51,108 nucleotides of DNA, taken from NCBI RefSeq assembly GCF_003946335.1, contig NZ_RHNX01000025.1, forward strand, positions 1 to 51,108. The letters run 5' to 3'. Below, piece by piece: positions 7,608-16,802 of the stretch (positions are counted from its first letter, which is position 1; every line of letters begins with the position of its first letter). The DNA is from Levilactobacillus fujinensis. Its GTDB lineage: Bacteria; Bacillota; Bacilli; Lactobacillales; Lactobacillaceae. The position numbers and the translations under genes are program-made. The notes beneath the pieces were generated by a model. The model worked only from the letters and a program-made list of their open reading frames with translations, did not search any database and was not told the origin of the DNA.

Positions 7608-8924
7608 ATGAGTGATGAACAGAATCTATTTGGTCGCCAGCTCCCATTAACAAGGGGTCCAGCCAACAGCAGCTCGCGGCCAGCCATTGTACTGAATGGC
7701 CAGCGGCGACAGTGCCAACGGTGTCATCAGTGGCTTTTACCGACGGACCAGCTGCCCAATCAAGCGTGGTATTGTCGGCAATGTTTACAGCTGGGCCGTT
7801 TAACATCTCAGGATAAATTATACACTATTCCCGAACCGAATCGGTTTGATCCAGTGGGAGTGCCCATTTTGACCTGGCCCGGCAAGCTAAGCCCTATGCA
7901 AGGAACGGCAGCAACCGCTATTCTGAATCTGACCCGACGAAAGCGAGATCAGTTACTTTGGGCGGTTACTGGTGCAGGAAAAACGGAGATTGTATATCCG
8001 GCACTAGCGTGGGCGTTGGCGCAGAATTGGCGGGTGGCTTGGGTCTCACCCCGTGTCGATGTTTGCCTGGAGTTAGCACCACGCTTACAAGCAGCATTTC
8101 ATCATGTGCCACAGACGCTACGACATGGCAAACAGACGACACCGTATCGGTACTGTCAGTTGACACTCTGCACGACGCACCAGTTACTACGATTTCACGC
8201 GGCATTTGACTGGATAATTGTGGACGAGGTCGACGCCTTCCCGCTGGCAACCAGTCCGTTGTTGCAAACAGCAATTATGACGGCGCAAAAGCCCACGGGC
8301 AGTCATCTTTATCTGACTGCGACACCGGGAGAGCAGATGCAACGGCAGGTTCACCAAAAGAAATTGGCGGTGACTTACTTGCCACTGCGTTATCATGGCG
8401 TTTTGTTGCCGCAGATTGCGGTGTGCCTGATTTGGCGGTGGCGGGAACGCTTAGCTAAAGGAAAGTTGGCCGCAAAATTAGTTCGTCAACTGCAAGCTTA
8501 CCAGCAACGCGGTCAACGCTTCTTGTTGTTTGTCCCGCACGTGGTCGATTTGAAGCCAATTGCCCAGGCTTTACAACAGGCCGGGGTGACAGGGGGGATG
8601 ACCGTTCATGCCGGCGATAATGACCGGGCAGCGAAGGTTCAAGCAATGCGTGACCATACGATTCCATTCTTGATCACAACAACGATCCTGGAGCGCGGTG
8701 TGACCTTCCCGGATATTGCTGTGGTTGTCTTGGGCGGGGATGATCCAGTCTTCTCGACGGCCGCGCTGGTCCAGATTGCCGGTCGGGTCGGTCGGCATCA
8801 AAACTTTCCTACGGGTGAGGTGACGGTCTATTGTCATAGTCAAAGTCGCCGGATTCGACTAGCGCAGGGGATGATTAGTCAATTGAACCGACAAGGAAAA
8901 CGGTTAGGGGGGCGATACAAATGA
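7608..8924 (+). CDS. comFA: ComFA-like DNA translocase/helicase of the competence machinery
   Basis: The 438-residue superfamily 2 helicase has an N-terminal four-cysteine zinc motif (CQRC at 36-39, CRQC at 56-59), as known for ComFA. Walker A TGAGKT is at 121-126 and DEVD at 206-209, a variant DEAD box. The C-terminal RecA lobe has LITTTILERGVTFPDI and QIAGRVGRH (motif VI). ComFA drives transport of single-stranded DNA through the ComEC channel at the inner membrane face. It overlaps comFC by 4 bp. Other late competence genes are not in the window, so competence itself cannot be concluded. Confidence 0.9.
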   Translation: MSDEQNLFGRQLPLTRGPANSSSRPAIVLNGQRRQCQRCHQWLLPTDQLPNQAWYCRQCLQLGRLTSQDKLYTIPEPNRFDPVGVPILTWPGKLSPMQGTAATAILNLTRRKRDQLLWAVTGAGKTEIVYPALAWALAQNWRVAWVSPRVDVCLELAPRLQAAFHHVPQTLRHGKQTTPYRYCQLTLCTTHQLLRFHAAFDWIIVDEVDAFPLATSPLLQTAIMTAQKPTGSHLYLTATPGEQMQRQVHQKKLAVTYLPLRYHGVLLPQIAVCLIWRWRERLAKGKLAAKLVRQLQAYQQRGQRFLLFVPHVVDLKPIAQALQQAGVTGGMTVHAGDNDRAAKVQAMRDHTIPFLITTTILERGVTFPDIAVVVLGGDDPVFSTAALVQIAGRVGRHQNFPTGEVTVYCHSQSRRIRLAQGMISQLNRQGKRLGGRYK

Positions 8925-9598
8925 CCCACTGTTTACTGTGTCACCAGGTGCTTCATCCACAAATGACTCTGACTCAATTTTGGCGGTGGCAACCGCTGCC
9001 CGTGCCGGTCGTGTGTCAGCGTTGCGAGCAACAGTTTGAGCGGATTACCGAGATGCACTGTCCCCAGTGTGGCCGGCAGCAAACGAATATGACGGTGTGC
9101 CATGATTGTGAGCGGTGGGGGGAACAGAACTTGCGGAATCATGCCGTGTATACCTACAATGACGCCATGAAGGCCTATATGCAGCAGTACAAGTTTCAGG
9201 GAGACTATGCATTGCGGCAGGTTATGAGGGAACCGCTGAGACAAGCGTTGGCACAGCAAACTTACGATGTGCTGGTACCAATCCCGGTAAACCAGGAGAC
9301 GTGGCAAACGCGCGGGTTCAACCAAGTGACCGGGTGGTTGCAGAATCAACCGTTTCATCAGGCATTACTGGTGACGATTGATCATAAGGACCAACCGCAA
9401 TCGGCGAAGACCCGGCAACAGCGATTGCGCACACAACAGCCTTTTTCCTTAGCCCCTAATGCCGCAACAGTTTTAAAAAACAAACGTGTTTTACTCCTCG
9501 ATGATGTCTATACGACCGGACGAACCCTCCGCCATGCAACTGCCCAAATTTATTTAGGAGGTGCGAAAGCGGTTACTAGCCTGACTTTAGCGCGTTAA
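8921..9598 (+). CDS. comFC: ComFC family phosphoribosyltransferase-like protein
   Basis: The 225-residue protein has CxxC pairs that probably bind zinc (CLLC 4-7, CQRC 32-35, CPQC 47-50, CHDC 60-63), and a C-terminal phosphoribosyltransferase fold with the PRPP-binding motif LLLDDVYTTGRT at 191-202. ComFC/GntX proteins are needed for transformation and bind ComFA; the reaction, if any, is unknown. Its ATGA start overlaps the comFA stop, which indicates translational coupling. AGGGGGG precedes the start. Confidence 0.9.
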   Translation: MTHCLLCHQVLHPQMTLTQFWRWQPLPVPVVCQRCEQQFERITEMHCPQCGRQQTNMTVCHDCERWGEQNLRNHAVYTYNDAMKAYMQQYKFQGDYALRQVMREPLRQALAQQTYDVLVPIPVNQETWQTRGFNQVTGWLQNQPFHQALLVTIDHKDQPQSAKTRQQRLRTQQPFSLAPNAATVLKNKRVLLLDDVYTTGRTLRHATAQIYLGGAKAVTSLTLAR

Positions 9599-9624
9599 GA
9601 ACCGTTTAAAATCACGTAGAATAA

Positions 9625-9653
9625 TTGTTTATGACAGGGCTTTCTATTATAAT
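9625..9653 (+). promoter_or_regulatory. Promoter of hpf
   Basis: TTGTTT (9625-9630) and a perfect TATAAT (9648-9653) are separated by 17 bp. The leader is about 80 bases, so hpf can be transcribed apart from comF. Confidence 0.7.
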
Positions 9654-9738
9654 ATTAGTAAGCAAAGCATATTAGAAGAGTGGTCCTTCTAATGCTAAGC
9701 AAGCCAAGCAATTTCTTGGTTGAAGGGAGAGAAGTTTT

Positions 9739-10293
9739 ATGCTCACATTTAATATTCGTGGTGAAAACATCGAAGTTACTGACGCAATACGGGATTACGT
9801 TGAAAAGCGTATCAGCAAGTTGGAGAAATATTTCGACAACAAAGTTGAGGCAATTGCGCATATCAACCTGAAGGTCTACCAAAACAAGACGTCGAAGGTT
9901 GAAGTAACAATCCCACTCCCATACTTGACATTACGGGCAGAGGAAACCTCTCCAGACTTATATGCAAGTGTTGACTTAGTTACGGACAAGCTGGAGCGTC
10001 AAATTCGCAAGTACAAGACTAAGGTCAACCGTAAGTCACGGGAGAAGGGTTACAAAAATCTCGACTTCGCACCTGAATCAGCGGAACCAGAGTCGAGTGA
10101 AGGTAGCGAATTAGAGGTTGTCCGGACTAAGCGGGTTTCATTAAAACCAATGGATAACGAAGAGGCCGTTCTGCAAATGGACATGTTAGGTCATGACTTC
10201 TTTATCTACGAAGATTCTGAGACTAACGGTATCAGTATCGTCTATCGCCGGAATGACGGTCGGTATGGTTTGATTGAAGCCAACGAAGACTAA
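9739..10293 (+). CDS. hpf: Long-form ribosome hibernation promoting factor
   Basis: The 184-residue protein starts MLTFNIRGENIEVTDAIRDY. Residues 1-95 form the S30AE/YfiA domain that binds the decoding centre of the 30S subunit. A charged linker (about 96-125) leads to the C-terminal dimerisation domain (about 126-184; VVRTKRVSLKPMDNEEAVLQ, DFFIYEDSETN, VVYRRNDG-like end). Long HPF pairs two 70S ribosomes into inactive 100S particles during starvation. AAGGGAG lies at the correct spacing before the ATG. Confidence 0.95.
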   Translation: MLTFNIRGENIEVTDAIRDYVEKRISKLEKYFDNKVEAIAHINLKVYQNKTSKVEVTIPLPYLTLRAEETSPDLYASVDLVTDKLERQIRKYKTKVNRKSREKGYKNLDFAPESAEPESSEGSELEVVRTKRVSLKPMDNEEAVLQMDMLGHDFFIYEDSETNGISIVYRRNDGRYGLIEANED

Positions 10294-10309
10294 TGTTAAT
10301 TAAGCTAAT

Positions 10310-10337
10310 AAAGCACTGCGATGCCGTGGTGCTTTTT
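10310..10337 (+). terminator. Terminator of hpf
   Basis: An 11-bp stem (AAAGCACTGCG with CGTGGTGCTTT, two G-T pairs, ATGC loop) is followed by Ts, 17 bases after the stop. Confidence 0.85.
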
Positions 10338-10731
10338 AGTTTGGCCACAGGTTTGAAAGCTAGAATGGTCGCGTCCCTCTTGTGACAGTGAGAACTGTCG
10401 GGGGGGCACACCGGCTGTCAGGGATGGAAAATGGGAACGTCTCCAGCCAAAGGACGGGCTTCTGGCTCGGTCTGACAGCCGCCAAAATCGTACGTTTCTA
10501 GACCGACTAACGATGCAAACGTCCCACGGCCAGGGACATCCTTGATCGATTGGGCATGTCAATTTTACCCCCAAGGTAAGACACATCGGATTGTTGGGCC
10601 GTTATGTCTCAAGTTGGTCAATCTAACAGGCTTGGTATCCCGTGTTTAGAAAATAAATTCAATCCTGAACCGATTAACCATTAAGTCATCCTGATAGTAG
10701 TTGCGATAATTTTCTAATCGTTGCGTAGGTA
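10338..10731. other. GC-rich, foldable non-coding stretch before secA
   Basis: This is part of the 756-bp gap 10294-11049. It holds a perfect 10-bp inverted repeat CGGCTGTCAG (10412-10421) / CTGACAGCCG (10472-10481), a GACAGT-GAGA-ACTGTC hairpin (10384-10399), and a GTCCC/GGGAC stem near 10530-10546. No supported ORF was found; the 93-codon minus-strand frame runs through the hpf terminator. No confident promoter of its own is seen. Confidence 0.5.
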
Positions 10732-10771
10732 TGGTATAATGACGAATCACGTCTGTTAAGTTAACTTAACA
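10732..10771 (+). promoter_or_regulatory. Distal secA promoter with an 18-bp palindrome at the start site
   Basis: TGG-TATAAT (10732-10740) is an extended -10 element without a good -35. Fourteen bases later comes the perfect palindrome TGTTAAGTTAACTTAACA (10754-10771), flanked by an outer GAATC/GATTC pair (10744-10748, 10774-10778). The placement over the expected start of transcription suggests an operator or a 5' hairpin. Confidence 0.5.
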
Positions 10772-10968
10772 ACGATTCACCCGAAATGATGGTTTAACGT
10801 CTGGCACGGGGCCTGAAAGTGGCGGATTCAAATTTTGCCATTTAAAATAAATATGGCGGCGCGAGATTAGGTGTCCGTGTGTCAGGTTACAGGCGGATTA
10901 CTTTTAGAACTAGAAAACGCTTTAAAATGACCGAACCGCGGGTAAAAGTTTCATCTTAACCTGGATAG

Positions 10969-10977
10969 TGGTAAAAT
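10969..10977 (+). promoter_or_regulatory. Proximal secA promoter (extended -10)
   Basis: TGG-TAAAAT forms an extended -10 element 72 bp before the secA start; the -35 region is weak. Confidence 0.4.
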
Positions 10978-11049
10978 GTAGGTTGATTTATCGCAAATAA
11001 ATGGGTAACTTTAAATAGACTTATTAAATGTACTGAAGGGAATTCTCAC

Positions 11050-13413
11050 ATGGCAAATATTTTGAAACGATGGGTCGAAAGTGATCGAAGAACTTTACGA
11101 CGCCTCAGTAAATTAGCGGATGAAGTTGGCGCTTACGCTGATGAATACGGACAACTTTCAGATGAAGACCTGAAGGCTAAAACGCCAGAATTTAAGCAAC
11201 GTTATCAAGACGGCGAAACCCTGGACGATTTATTGCCAGAAGCTTTCGCCGCTATTCGTGAAGGCGCTAAGCGGGTTCTCGGCCTCTATCCATTCCATGT
11301 TCAAATCATGGGGGGAATTGTGCTTCATGAAGGTAACATTGCCGAAATGAAGACTGGTGAAGGGAAAACCTTGACCGCAACGATGCCGGTTTATTTGAAT
11401 GCCCTCTCCGGCGAAGGGGTGCACGTGGTTACGGTCAACGAATACTTGTCCGCACGTGACGCCACTGAAATGGGTGAGCTTTACAATTGGATGGGCCTGA
11501 CAGTTGGCTTGAATTCGGCTGCTAAGTCTCCTGAAGAAAAGCGGGAAGCTTACCAAGCCGATATCACGTACTCAACTAACGGGGAAATCGGGTTCGATTA
11601 CCTGCGTGACAACATGGTTGTGTACAAAGAAGACATGGTTCAACGTCCCCTGAACTTCGCGATTGTCGATGAAGTGGACTCCATCTTAATTGATGAGGCC
11701 CGGACGCCACTGATCATTTCTGGTCAGTCTGAAGGAACGAGCGCCCTCTACCAACGGGTGGACCGGTTCGCAAAGACTTTACATGAAAAAGAAGATTTTA
11801 AGATCGACTTGGAATCCAAGACGGTTGCTTTGACCGATACTGGGATTGAAAAGGCCGAAAAGTACTTCAATTTGAAGAACTTGTATGACACCGACAACAC
11901 GGCTTTGACCCACCATATGGATCAAGCGTTGCGCGCAAACTTCATTATGCTGCGTGATAAAGATTATGTGGTTCAAGATGGTGAAGTCTTGATCGTTGAT
12001 TCCTTTACTGGACGGGTTATGGATGGTCGTCGGTACTCCGACGGTTTGCACCAAGCCATTGAAGCCAAGGAAGGCGTTGAGATTCAAGAAGAAACGAAGA
12101 CGATGGCCAACATCACCTACCAAAACTTATTCCGGATGTATGCTAAGTTAGCCGGGATGACTGGGACGGCGAAGACCGAAGCCGAAGAATTCCGAGAAAT
12201 TTACAACATGGAAGTTATCTCCGTGCCAACCAACAAACCGGTTGTCCGGGTCGATGAACCTGACCTGTTGTACCCGACTCTGGAATCCAAGTTTAATGCC
12301 GTTGTTAAGGAAATTAAGATGTTACACGAAAAGGGCCAACCGATGTTAATCGGGACCGTTGCCGTGGAAACCTCTGAATACCTATCGCAACGTTTGGATG
12401 ATGAAAAGATTCCGCACGTAGTCTTGAACGCCAAGAACCATGCGAAGGAAGCCGATATCATTCAAAACGCTGGTCAACGGGGCGCTGTTACCATTGCCAC
12501 CAACATGGCTGGGCGGGGGACTGATATTAAATTGGGACCCGGCGTGGTTGAGATTGGCGGATTAGCCGTTATCGGGACTGAACGTCACGAATCACGGCGG
12601 ATTGATAACCAACTTCGTGGACGTTCCGGTCGTCAAGGGGATCCTGGTATGACGCAGTTCTACCTTTCCCTGGAAGATGATTTGATGCGGCGATTCGGTT
12701 CCGACCGTGTTAAAGCTTTCTTGGAACGGATGAACGTTGACGGTGAAGATGCCGTTATCCGTAGTCGAATGATTACGAAGCAAGTGGAATCTGCCCAAAA
12801 GCGGGTTGAAGGGAACAACTACGATTCTCGGAAAAACGTGCTGCAATACGATGACGTTATGCGTCAACAACGGGACGTTATCTATGGCGAACGTAATCAA
12901 ATCATTAACCAAGACAAGTCTTTGAAGTGGGTCTTAATGCCAATGATCAAACGGACCGTCGACCGAGTGGTTAACTTACACACACAGGGCGATCAGGCCG
13001 ATTGGGATTTGGATACGTTACTCGACTTTGGGATTTCCGCAATGGTTTCACCAGACAAAATTAGTCTGAGTGACCTGAAGGATAAGAGTGGCGATGAGAT
13101 TAAGGCTTACTTCATGGATTTGGCAACTAACGTCTACGAAGAGAAGCAAAAACAACTCTACGATCCAGCACAAATGTTGGAATTCGAAAAGGTTGTGCTC
13201 CTGCGGGTCGTGGACTCACACTGGACCGATCATATCGATACCATGGACCAATTACGTCAATCCATTGGGTTGCGGGGCTATGGTCAATTGAACCCACTGG
13301 TTGAATATCAACAGGATGGGTTCCGGATGTTTGAAGAAATGATTTCTGACATCGACTATGACACCACGCGGTTGTTCATGAAGTCTGAAATTCGACAAAA
13401 CATTACCCGTTAA
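11050..13413 (+). CDS. secA: Preprotein translocase ATPase SecA
   Basis: The 787-residue protein has Walker A TGEGKT at 102-107, the EYLSARD region, [19 protein letters not shown] (DEAD box plus start of the preprotein cross-linking domain), [11 protein letters not shown]-type and [14 protein letters not shown] segments of the second nucleotide-binding lobe, and [17 protein letters not shown]. It powers export of unfolded preproteins through SecYEG. The C-terminal zinc-binding tail found in E. coli SecA is absent, which is normal for lactobacilli. AAGGGAA precedes the ATG. Confidence 0.97.
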   Translation: MANILKRWVESDRRTLRRLSKLADEVGAYADEYGQLSDEDLKAKTPEFKQRYQDGETLDDLLPEAFAAIREGAKRVLGLYPFHVQIMGGIVLHEGNIAEMKTGEGKTLTATMPVYLNALSGEGVHVVTVNEYLSARDATEMGELYNWMGLTVGLNSAAKSPEEKREAYQADITYSTNGEIGFDYLRDNMVVYKEDMVQRPLNFAIVDEVDSILIDEARTPLIISGQSEGTSALYQRVDRFAKTLHEKEDFKIDLESKTVALTDTGIEKAEKYFNLKNLYDTDNTALTHHMDQALRANFIMLRDKDYVVQDGEVLIVDSFTGRVMDGRRYSDGLHQAIEAKEGVEIQEETKTMANITYQNLFRMYAKLAGMTGTAKTEAEEFREIYNMEVISVPTNKPVVRVDEPDLLYPTLESKFNAVVKEIKMLHEKGQPMLIGTVAVETSEYLSQRLDDEKIPHVVLNAKNHAKEADIIQNAGQRGAVTIATNMAGRGTDIKLGPGVVEIGGLAVIGTERHESRRIDNQLRGRSGRQGDPGMTQFYLSLEDDLMRRFGSDRVKAFLERMNVDGEDAVIRSRMITKQVESAQKRVEGNNYDSRKNVLQYDDVMRQQRDVIYGERNQIINQDKSLKWVLMPMIKRTVDRVVNLHTQGDQADWDLDTLLDFGISAMVSPDKISLSDLKDKSGDEIKAYFMDLATNVYEEKQKQLYDPAQMLEFEKVVLLRVVDSHWTDHIDTMDQLRQSIGLRGYGQLNPLVEYQQDGFRMFEEMISDIDYDTTRLFMKSEIRQNITR

Positions 13414-13424
13414 TGGGTGAGTGG

Positions 13425-13456
13425 ACGAGGCGGGAGATAATTCCAGCCTCGTTTTT
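13425..13456 (+). terminator. Terminator of secA
   Basis: ACGAGGC pairs with GCCTCGT, with an inner GGGA/TTCC pairing, followed by five Ts, 12 bases after the stop. Confidence 0.85.
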
Positions 13457-13533
13457 GCTTAAGCGGCTAACCGTGGCAGACTGTCGAAAAATTGTACGTG
13501 GGGTGCTGAAGCTAGTCGTGACGTGAGCCTTGG

Positions 13534-13558
13534 TTTGCTAATTGTCATGATTAGCAAA
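13534..13558. repeat. Inverted repeat upstream of prfB
   Basis: TTTGCTAAT and ATTAGCAAA form a perfect 9-bp inverted repeat around TGTCATG. A second stem, GCTGCGG (13619-13625) / CCGCAGC (13642-13648), lies further down. Their role is unknown; both lie in the 246-bp leader region before prfB. Confidence 0.5.
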
Positions 13559-13703
13559 TGGTTTTGTAGAAGTGTATGGGCCTAGCTGAATACTCATGCG
13601 GGTTGACATGTAGGCTCTGCTGCGGAAGAGCTCAGTCATCGCCGCAGCGTGGCCAACTAAACTAGACGTAAATGATAAAATAACTTAAAAGGAGCCAAAC
13701 AAC

Positions 13704-14820
13704 ATGGAATTAAGTGATGCGAAACGTGAAATTGCGACCATGCGTGAACAACTAACCGGCTTTAGGGGGTCGCTTTGACTTTGATGCACTGAACGAAAGC
13801 ATCAGTGTTAACGAAGCACAAATGGCCCAGCCGGATTTTTGGGACAACGCGCAGACGGCACAGAAGTTAATTGATGAAACTAACGAAATGAAAAAAAAGG
13901 TGGATGAATTTCAACACCTCGCTGACCAGGTCGACGATCTTGAAGTTGCCGTTGAGTTGCTACAAGAGGAACCTGATGCAGACATGCAAGCAGAATTTGA
14001 GCAAAACTTTGCGACGGTCCAGTCGGCTTTACGTCAGTATAGTCTGAATATGTTGCTGAATCAGCGGTATGATCATAACAACGCTATCTTAGAAATTCAT
14101 CCCGGTGCTGGGGGCACGGAATCCCAAGACTGGGGTGATATGCTGATGCGAATGTACACGCGCTGGGCCGAACAGCACGATTTTAAAGTTACCGTATTGG
14201 ACTATCAACCTGGCGATGTTGCTGGGCTAAGTAGTGCAACGTTACTGATTGCCGGGCATAATGCGTACGGGTATTTGCGCTCGGAAAAAGGGGTTCACCG
14301 GTTGGTTCGAATTTCACCATTTGATTCGGCTGGACGACGCCACACGTCATTTGCATCGGTCGACGTCTTACCCGAACTGGACGATTCCGTTGATGTTGAG
14401 ATCAATCCAGCAGATTTAAAGGTGGACGTTTATCGGGCATCTGGTGCCGGTGGCCAACATGTTAACAAGACATCTTCGGCTGTTCGGATCACCCACTTAC
14501 CAACTGGTATTGTGACGCAAAGTCAAGCACAACGGTCGCAACTTCAAAACCGACAGACGGCCATGGCGATGTTGCGGGCGAAGTTATACGAACGTGAAGA
14601 GGAAAAGAAGGCCGCTGAAAAGGCTAAACTCGAGGGTGACCAGATGGACATTGGTTGGGGCTCACAGATTCGCTCCTATGTTTTCCATCCCTACACAATG
14701 GTTAAGGATCACCGAACAAACTATGAAACTGGGAATGGGCAAGCTGTGATGGATGGGGATCTTGATCCCTTTATCGATGCTTACTTGCAATGGCAACTCA
14801 GTCAAAAGAATCCAGATTAA
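13704..14820 (+). CDS. prfB: Peptide chain release factor 2, with programmed +1 frameshift
   Basis: The gene is in two frames. Frame 0 starts at ATG 13704 (AAAGGAG upstream) and meets TGA at 13776-13778 after 24 codons. The classical shift site CTT-TGA-C (13773-13779) has an internal Shine-Dalgarno AGGGGG (13764-13769) at the standard 3-base distance. A +1 shift gives a 371-residue protein continuing with LDFDALNESI. The product has the SPF stop-codon recognition tripeptide (204-206) and the GGQ motif (249-251) that releases the peptide at UGA and UAA. The frameshift autoregulates RF2: low RF2 lets ribosomes shift. Calling the gene from the downstream ATG at 13822 would lose the N-terminus. 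Confidence 0.97.
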
Positions 14821-14851
14821 AAAGTGACCGGTTTAACAGTCAAATGATTGC

Positions 14852-14884
14852 AAGGGTAACACGAATGTCGTGTTGCCCTTTTTT
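14852..14884 (+). terminator. Terminator of prfB
   Basis: An 11-bp stem GGGTAACACGA/TCGTGTTGCCC with an ATG loop is followed by six Ts. Confidence 0.9.
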
Positions 14885-14890
14885 GTTTCA

Positions 14891-14899
14891 TGCTATACT
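14891..14899 (+). promoter_or_regulatory. Promoter of the PDZ-phoP-phoR operon (extended -10)
   Basis: TGC-TATACT lies 36 bp before the chosen start of the PDZ protein and directly follows the prfB terminator. Confidence 0.55.
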
Positions 14900-14935
14900 G
14901 GGGATAACTATCTTTTCAGGAAAGGTGTCGATGAC

Positions 14936-16090
14936 ATGCGGACTTTTATTGCTTGTGGTAGTTTCTTACTACAACCATTAGTTTGGCTAGCTATTTTGCG
15001 AATCTGGCTAACCAGTCGTTCTCGAATTAAAGGAGAACGACATGATTTTGGTAGTGCGGTCTTTAGCGACCATTTTGAATTACGGCATTTACTGACACAA
15101 GGAATTGTTTTGGGATTAGGTCTATCCGTGATCAACTTGGTGATGGGGTTTAGCCTACCCTTGCTGTGGATCATGGTTTATGAGGCATTAGCGTTTGCGA
15201 CGCTTCTCTTAATTCCAACCACCGTGTTACCTGTGCTCTTGATTGTGGTCACGACATTGATTACGGTTCTAGGCGGTTCTTACATAACGGATAAGCCGGA
15301 TTTAACGGCGGTGGGGCTCCATTGGGGGAGTGTCCCGGTTCAAAACTATTTCTGGTTAGCAGCGATGTTCTTCCTTCTGTTGGGTCATTGGCTGGCCAAT
15401 TACGGTGGCCGGTTCGTTAGTCCTAAAATTTATGCAAAACAACGCGGCAAACGGATCGCGGGCTATCCGTGGCGAGAATTCTTAGTCTTGCCGATGGTGA
15501 CGTTAGTTCCTGGAGACTGGTTTACCAGCCACTTGGCATTTTGGCCCGTCTTTCACATTCAGGGGCAATCCTTTGCCGTGTTGGTGATTCCATTACTTGT
15601 GGGACTGCGATTTACGGTCTTTCGGCAAGTGCCACACGAAGTTTACCAACGGTTGGGTAAGCGGATGATTTGGTTAGCCGTGATTGCCATGGCCTTCTTA
15701 GGCTGGTCAACGGCCCAACCAGAAATTTTATCGGTCGGATTAATCGTCCTGTTAGTTGGTTATGGGTTTATCCTTTGGCGAGCAAAACGTTATGATGATC
15801 GGCAACAATTCTGGTATTCTCAGGTAGATGACGGGGTTCGTGTTTTGGGGATTCGGCCCCGGACGCCAGCAGTTAAATTAGATTTGAACGCTGGTGATAT
15901 TATTTTAGAGTGCAATCATCAATCTGTGAATAGTGAAACGGCCTTCTATGAAGCCTTATTGACCAATCCCACGTATTGTCATTTGCGGGTGCGGAACATG
16001 GTTGGTGAGTTGAAAGTCACCGAAACCGCCATTTATTCTGGGGCACCACACGAGATTGGTATCGTTCTATTCAGAGATCAGGAGGGGTAA
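14936..16090 (+). CDS. Polytopic membrane protein with C-terminal PDZ domain (MinJ-like)
   Basis: The 384-residue protein starts MRTFIACGSF; AGGAAAGGTG precedes this ATG, while the earlier in-frame ATG at 14870 lies inside the prfB terminator. About seven to eight membrane helices cover residues 1-280. The last roughly 95 residues form a PDZ domain (GVRVLGIRPRTPAVKLDLNAGDIILECN, then LRVRNMVGELKV). This matches the PDZ membrane proteins of lactobacilli annotated as MinJ-like topological determinants of cell division, but a chaperone-like or signalling role is possible. It is co-transcribed with phoP (4-bp gap), which may mean a link to sensing by PhoR; that is inference. Confidence 0.75.
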   Translation: MRTFIACGSFLLQPLVWLAILRIWLTSRSRIKGERHDFGSAVFSDHFELRHLLTQGIVLGLGLSVINLVMGFSLPLLWIMVYEALAFATLLLIPTTVLPVLLIVVTTLITVLGGSYITDKPDLTAVGLHWGSVPVQNYFWLAAMFFLLLGHWLANYGGRFVSPKIYAKQRGKRIAGYPWREFLVLPMVTLVPGDWFTSHLAFWPVFHIQGQSFAVLVIPLLVGLRFTVFRQVPHEVYQRLGKRMIWLAVIAMAFLGWSTAQPEILSVGLIVLLVGYGFILWRAKRYDDRQQFWYSQVDDGVRVLGIRPRTPAVKLDLNAGDIILECNHQSVNSETAFYEALLTNPTYCHLRVRNMVGELKVTETAIYSGAPHEIGIVLFRDQEG

Positions 16091-16094
16091 ACCT

Positions 16095-16802
16095 ATGAGT
16101 AGAGTCCTAGTCGTCGACGATGAACCGGCCATCGTCACCTTACTGCAGTACAATCTGGAACAAGCGGATTATCAAGTTGTGACGGCAATCGATGGTGAGC
16201 AGGCACTGAATCTAGCCCTGCATGAGAAATTCGACGTTATTTTATTAGATTTAATGTTGCCCAAAATGGATGGCGTTGAAGTGACAAAAAGGCTGCGCCA
16301 GGAGAAAATCAGTACGCCAATTATTATGATTACTGCGAAAACGAGTGAGTTTGATACAGTTTTTGGACTTGAGCTTGGTGCGGATGACTACATCACGAAG
16401 CCATTCAGTCCGCGAGAGGTCATTGCGCGGATGAAGGCCGTGATGCGACGATACCATGACGATGATGGGCCGACGAGTATGGCGGCTAAGATGGATCATC
16501 GCTTACAGGTGGCCGATTTGACGATCGATCAGGACAAGTTCCAAGTAAAGCGTGGCAATCAGTCAATTGATTTAACGCCTAAGGAATTTGAGCTGTTGCT
16601 CTTTTTTGCTAAACGGCCTGGAAAGGTATGGAGTCGTGAACAGTTGCTGGAGGGTGTCTGGGGATTCGATTACAGTGGTCAGACCCGTATGGTGGATATT
16701 CATGTGTCCCATTTACGAGAAAAAATTGAACTGGATCCGAAACATCCGGTATTATTGAAAACGGTGCGGGGCTTTGGCTACACGTTTGAGGGCCAACCAT
16801 GA
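16095..16802 (+). CDS. phoP: PhoP-type response regulator (OmpR/PhoB family)
   Basis: The 235-residue protein begins MSRVLVVDDEPAIV; AGGAGGGG precedes this ATG. The receiver domain (1-120) has acidic residues Asp8/Asp9, phospho-acceptor Asp52 in ILLDLMLPKMDG, and a KPFSPRE lysine loop. The winged helix domain (about 135-233) has DLTPKEFELLLFF and RMVDIHVSHLREKIE. It lies next to phoR (4-bp overlap) and upstream of the pst operon, whose promoter carries PhoP-box repeats, so it is the phosphate regulator rather than another OmpR-type protein. Confidence 0.88.
   Translation: MSRVLVVDDEPAIVTLLQYNLEQADYQVVTAIDGEQALNLALHEKFDVILLDLMLPKMDGVEVTKRLRQEKISTPIIMITAKTSEFDTVFGLELGADDYITKPFSPREVIARMKAVMRRYHDDDGPTSMAAKMDHRLQVADLTIDQDKFQVKRGNQSIDLTPKEFELLLFFAKRPGKVWSREQLLEGVWGFDYSGQTRMVDIHVSHLREKIELDPKHPVLLKTVRGFGYTFEGQP

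Noticed and set aside
10305-10586. 93-codon minus-strand ORF downstream of hpf
   Set aside because: It covers the hpf terminator and the foldable region, is rich in Cys, Trp and Arg as expected from GC-rich non-coding DNA, and lacks a ribosome site.
10912-10925. cre-like AGAAAACGCTTTAA upstream of secA
   Set aside because: The core fits, but both outer conserved positions (initial T and the late C) are wrong, and catabolite control of secA has no supporting context.
13822-14820. prfB starting at the internal ATG
   Set aside because: The upstream short frame with ribosome site and the intact CTT-TGA-C shift site show that the gene starts at 13704.
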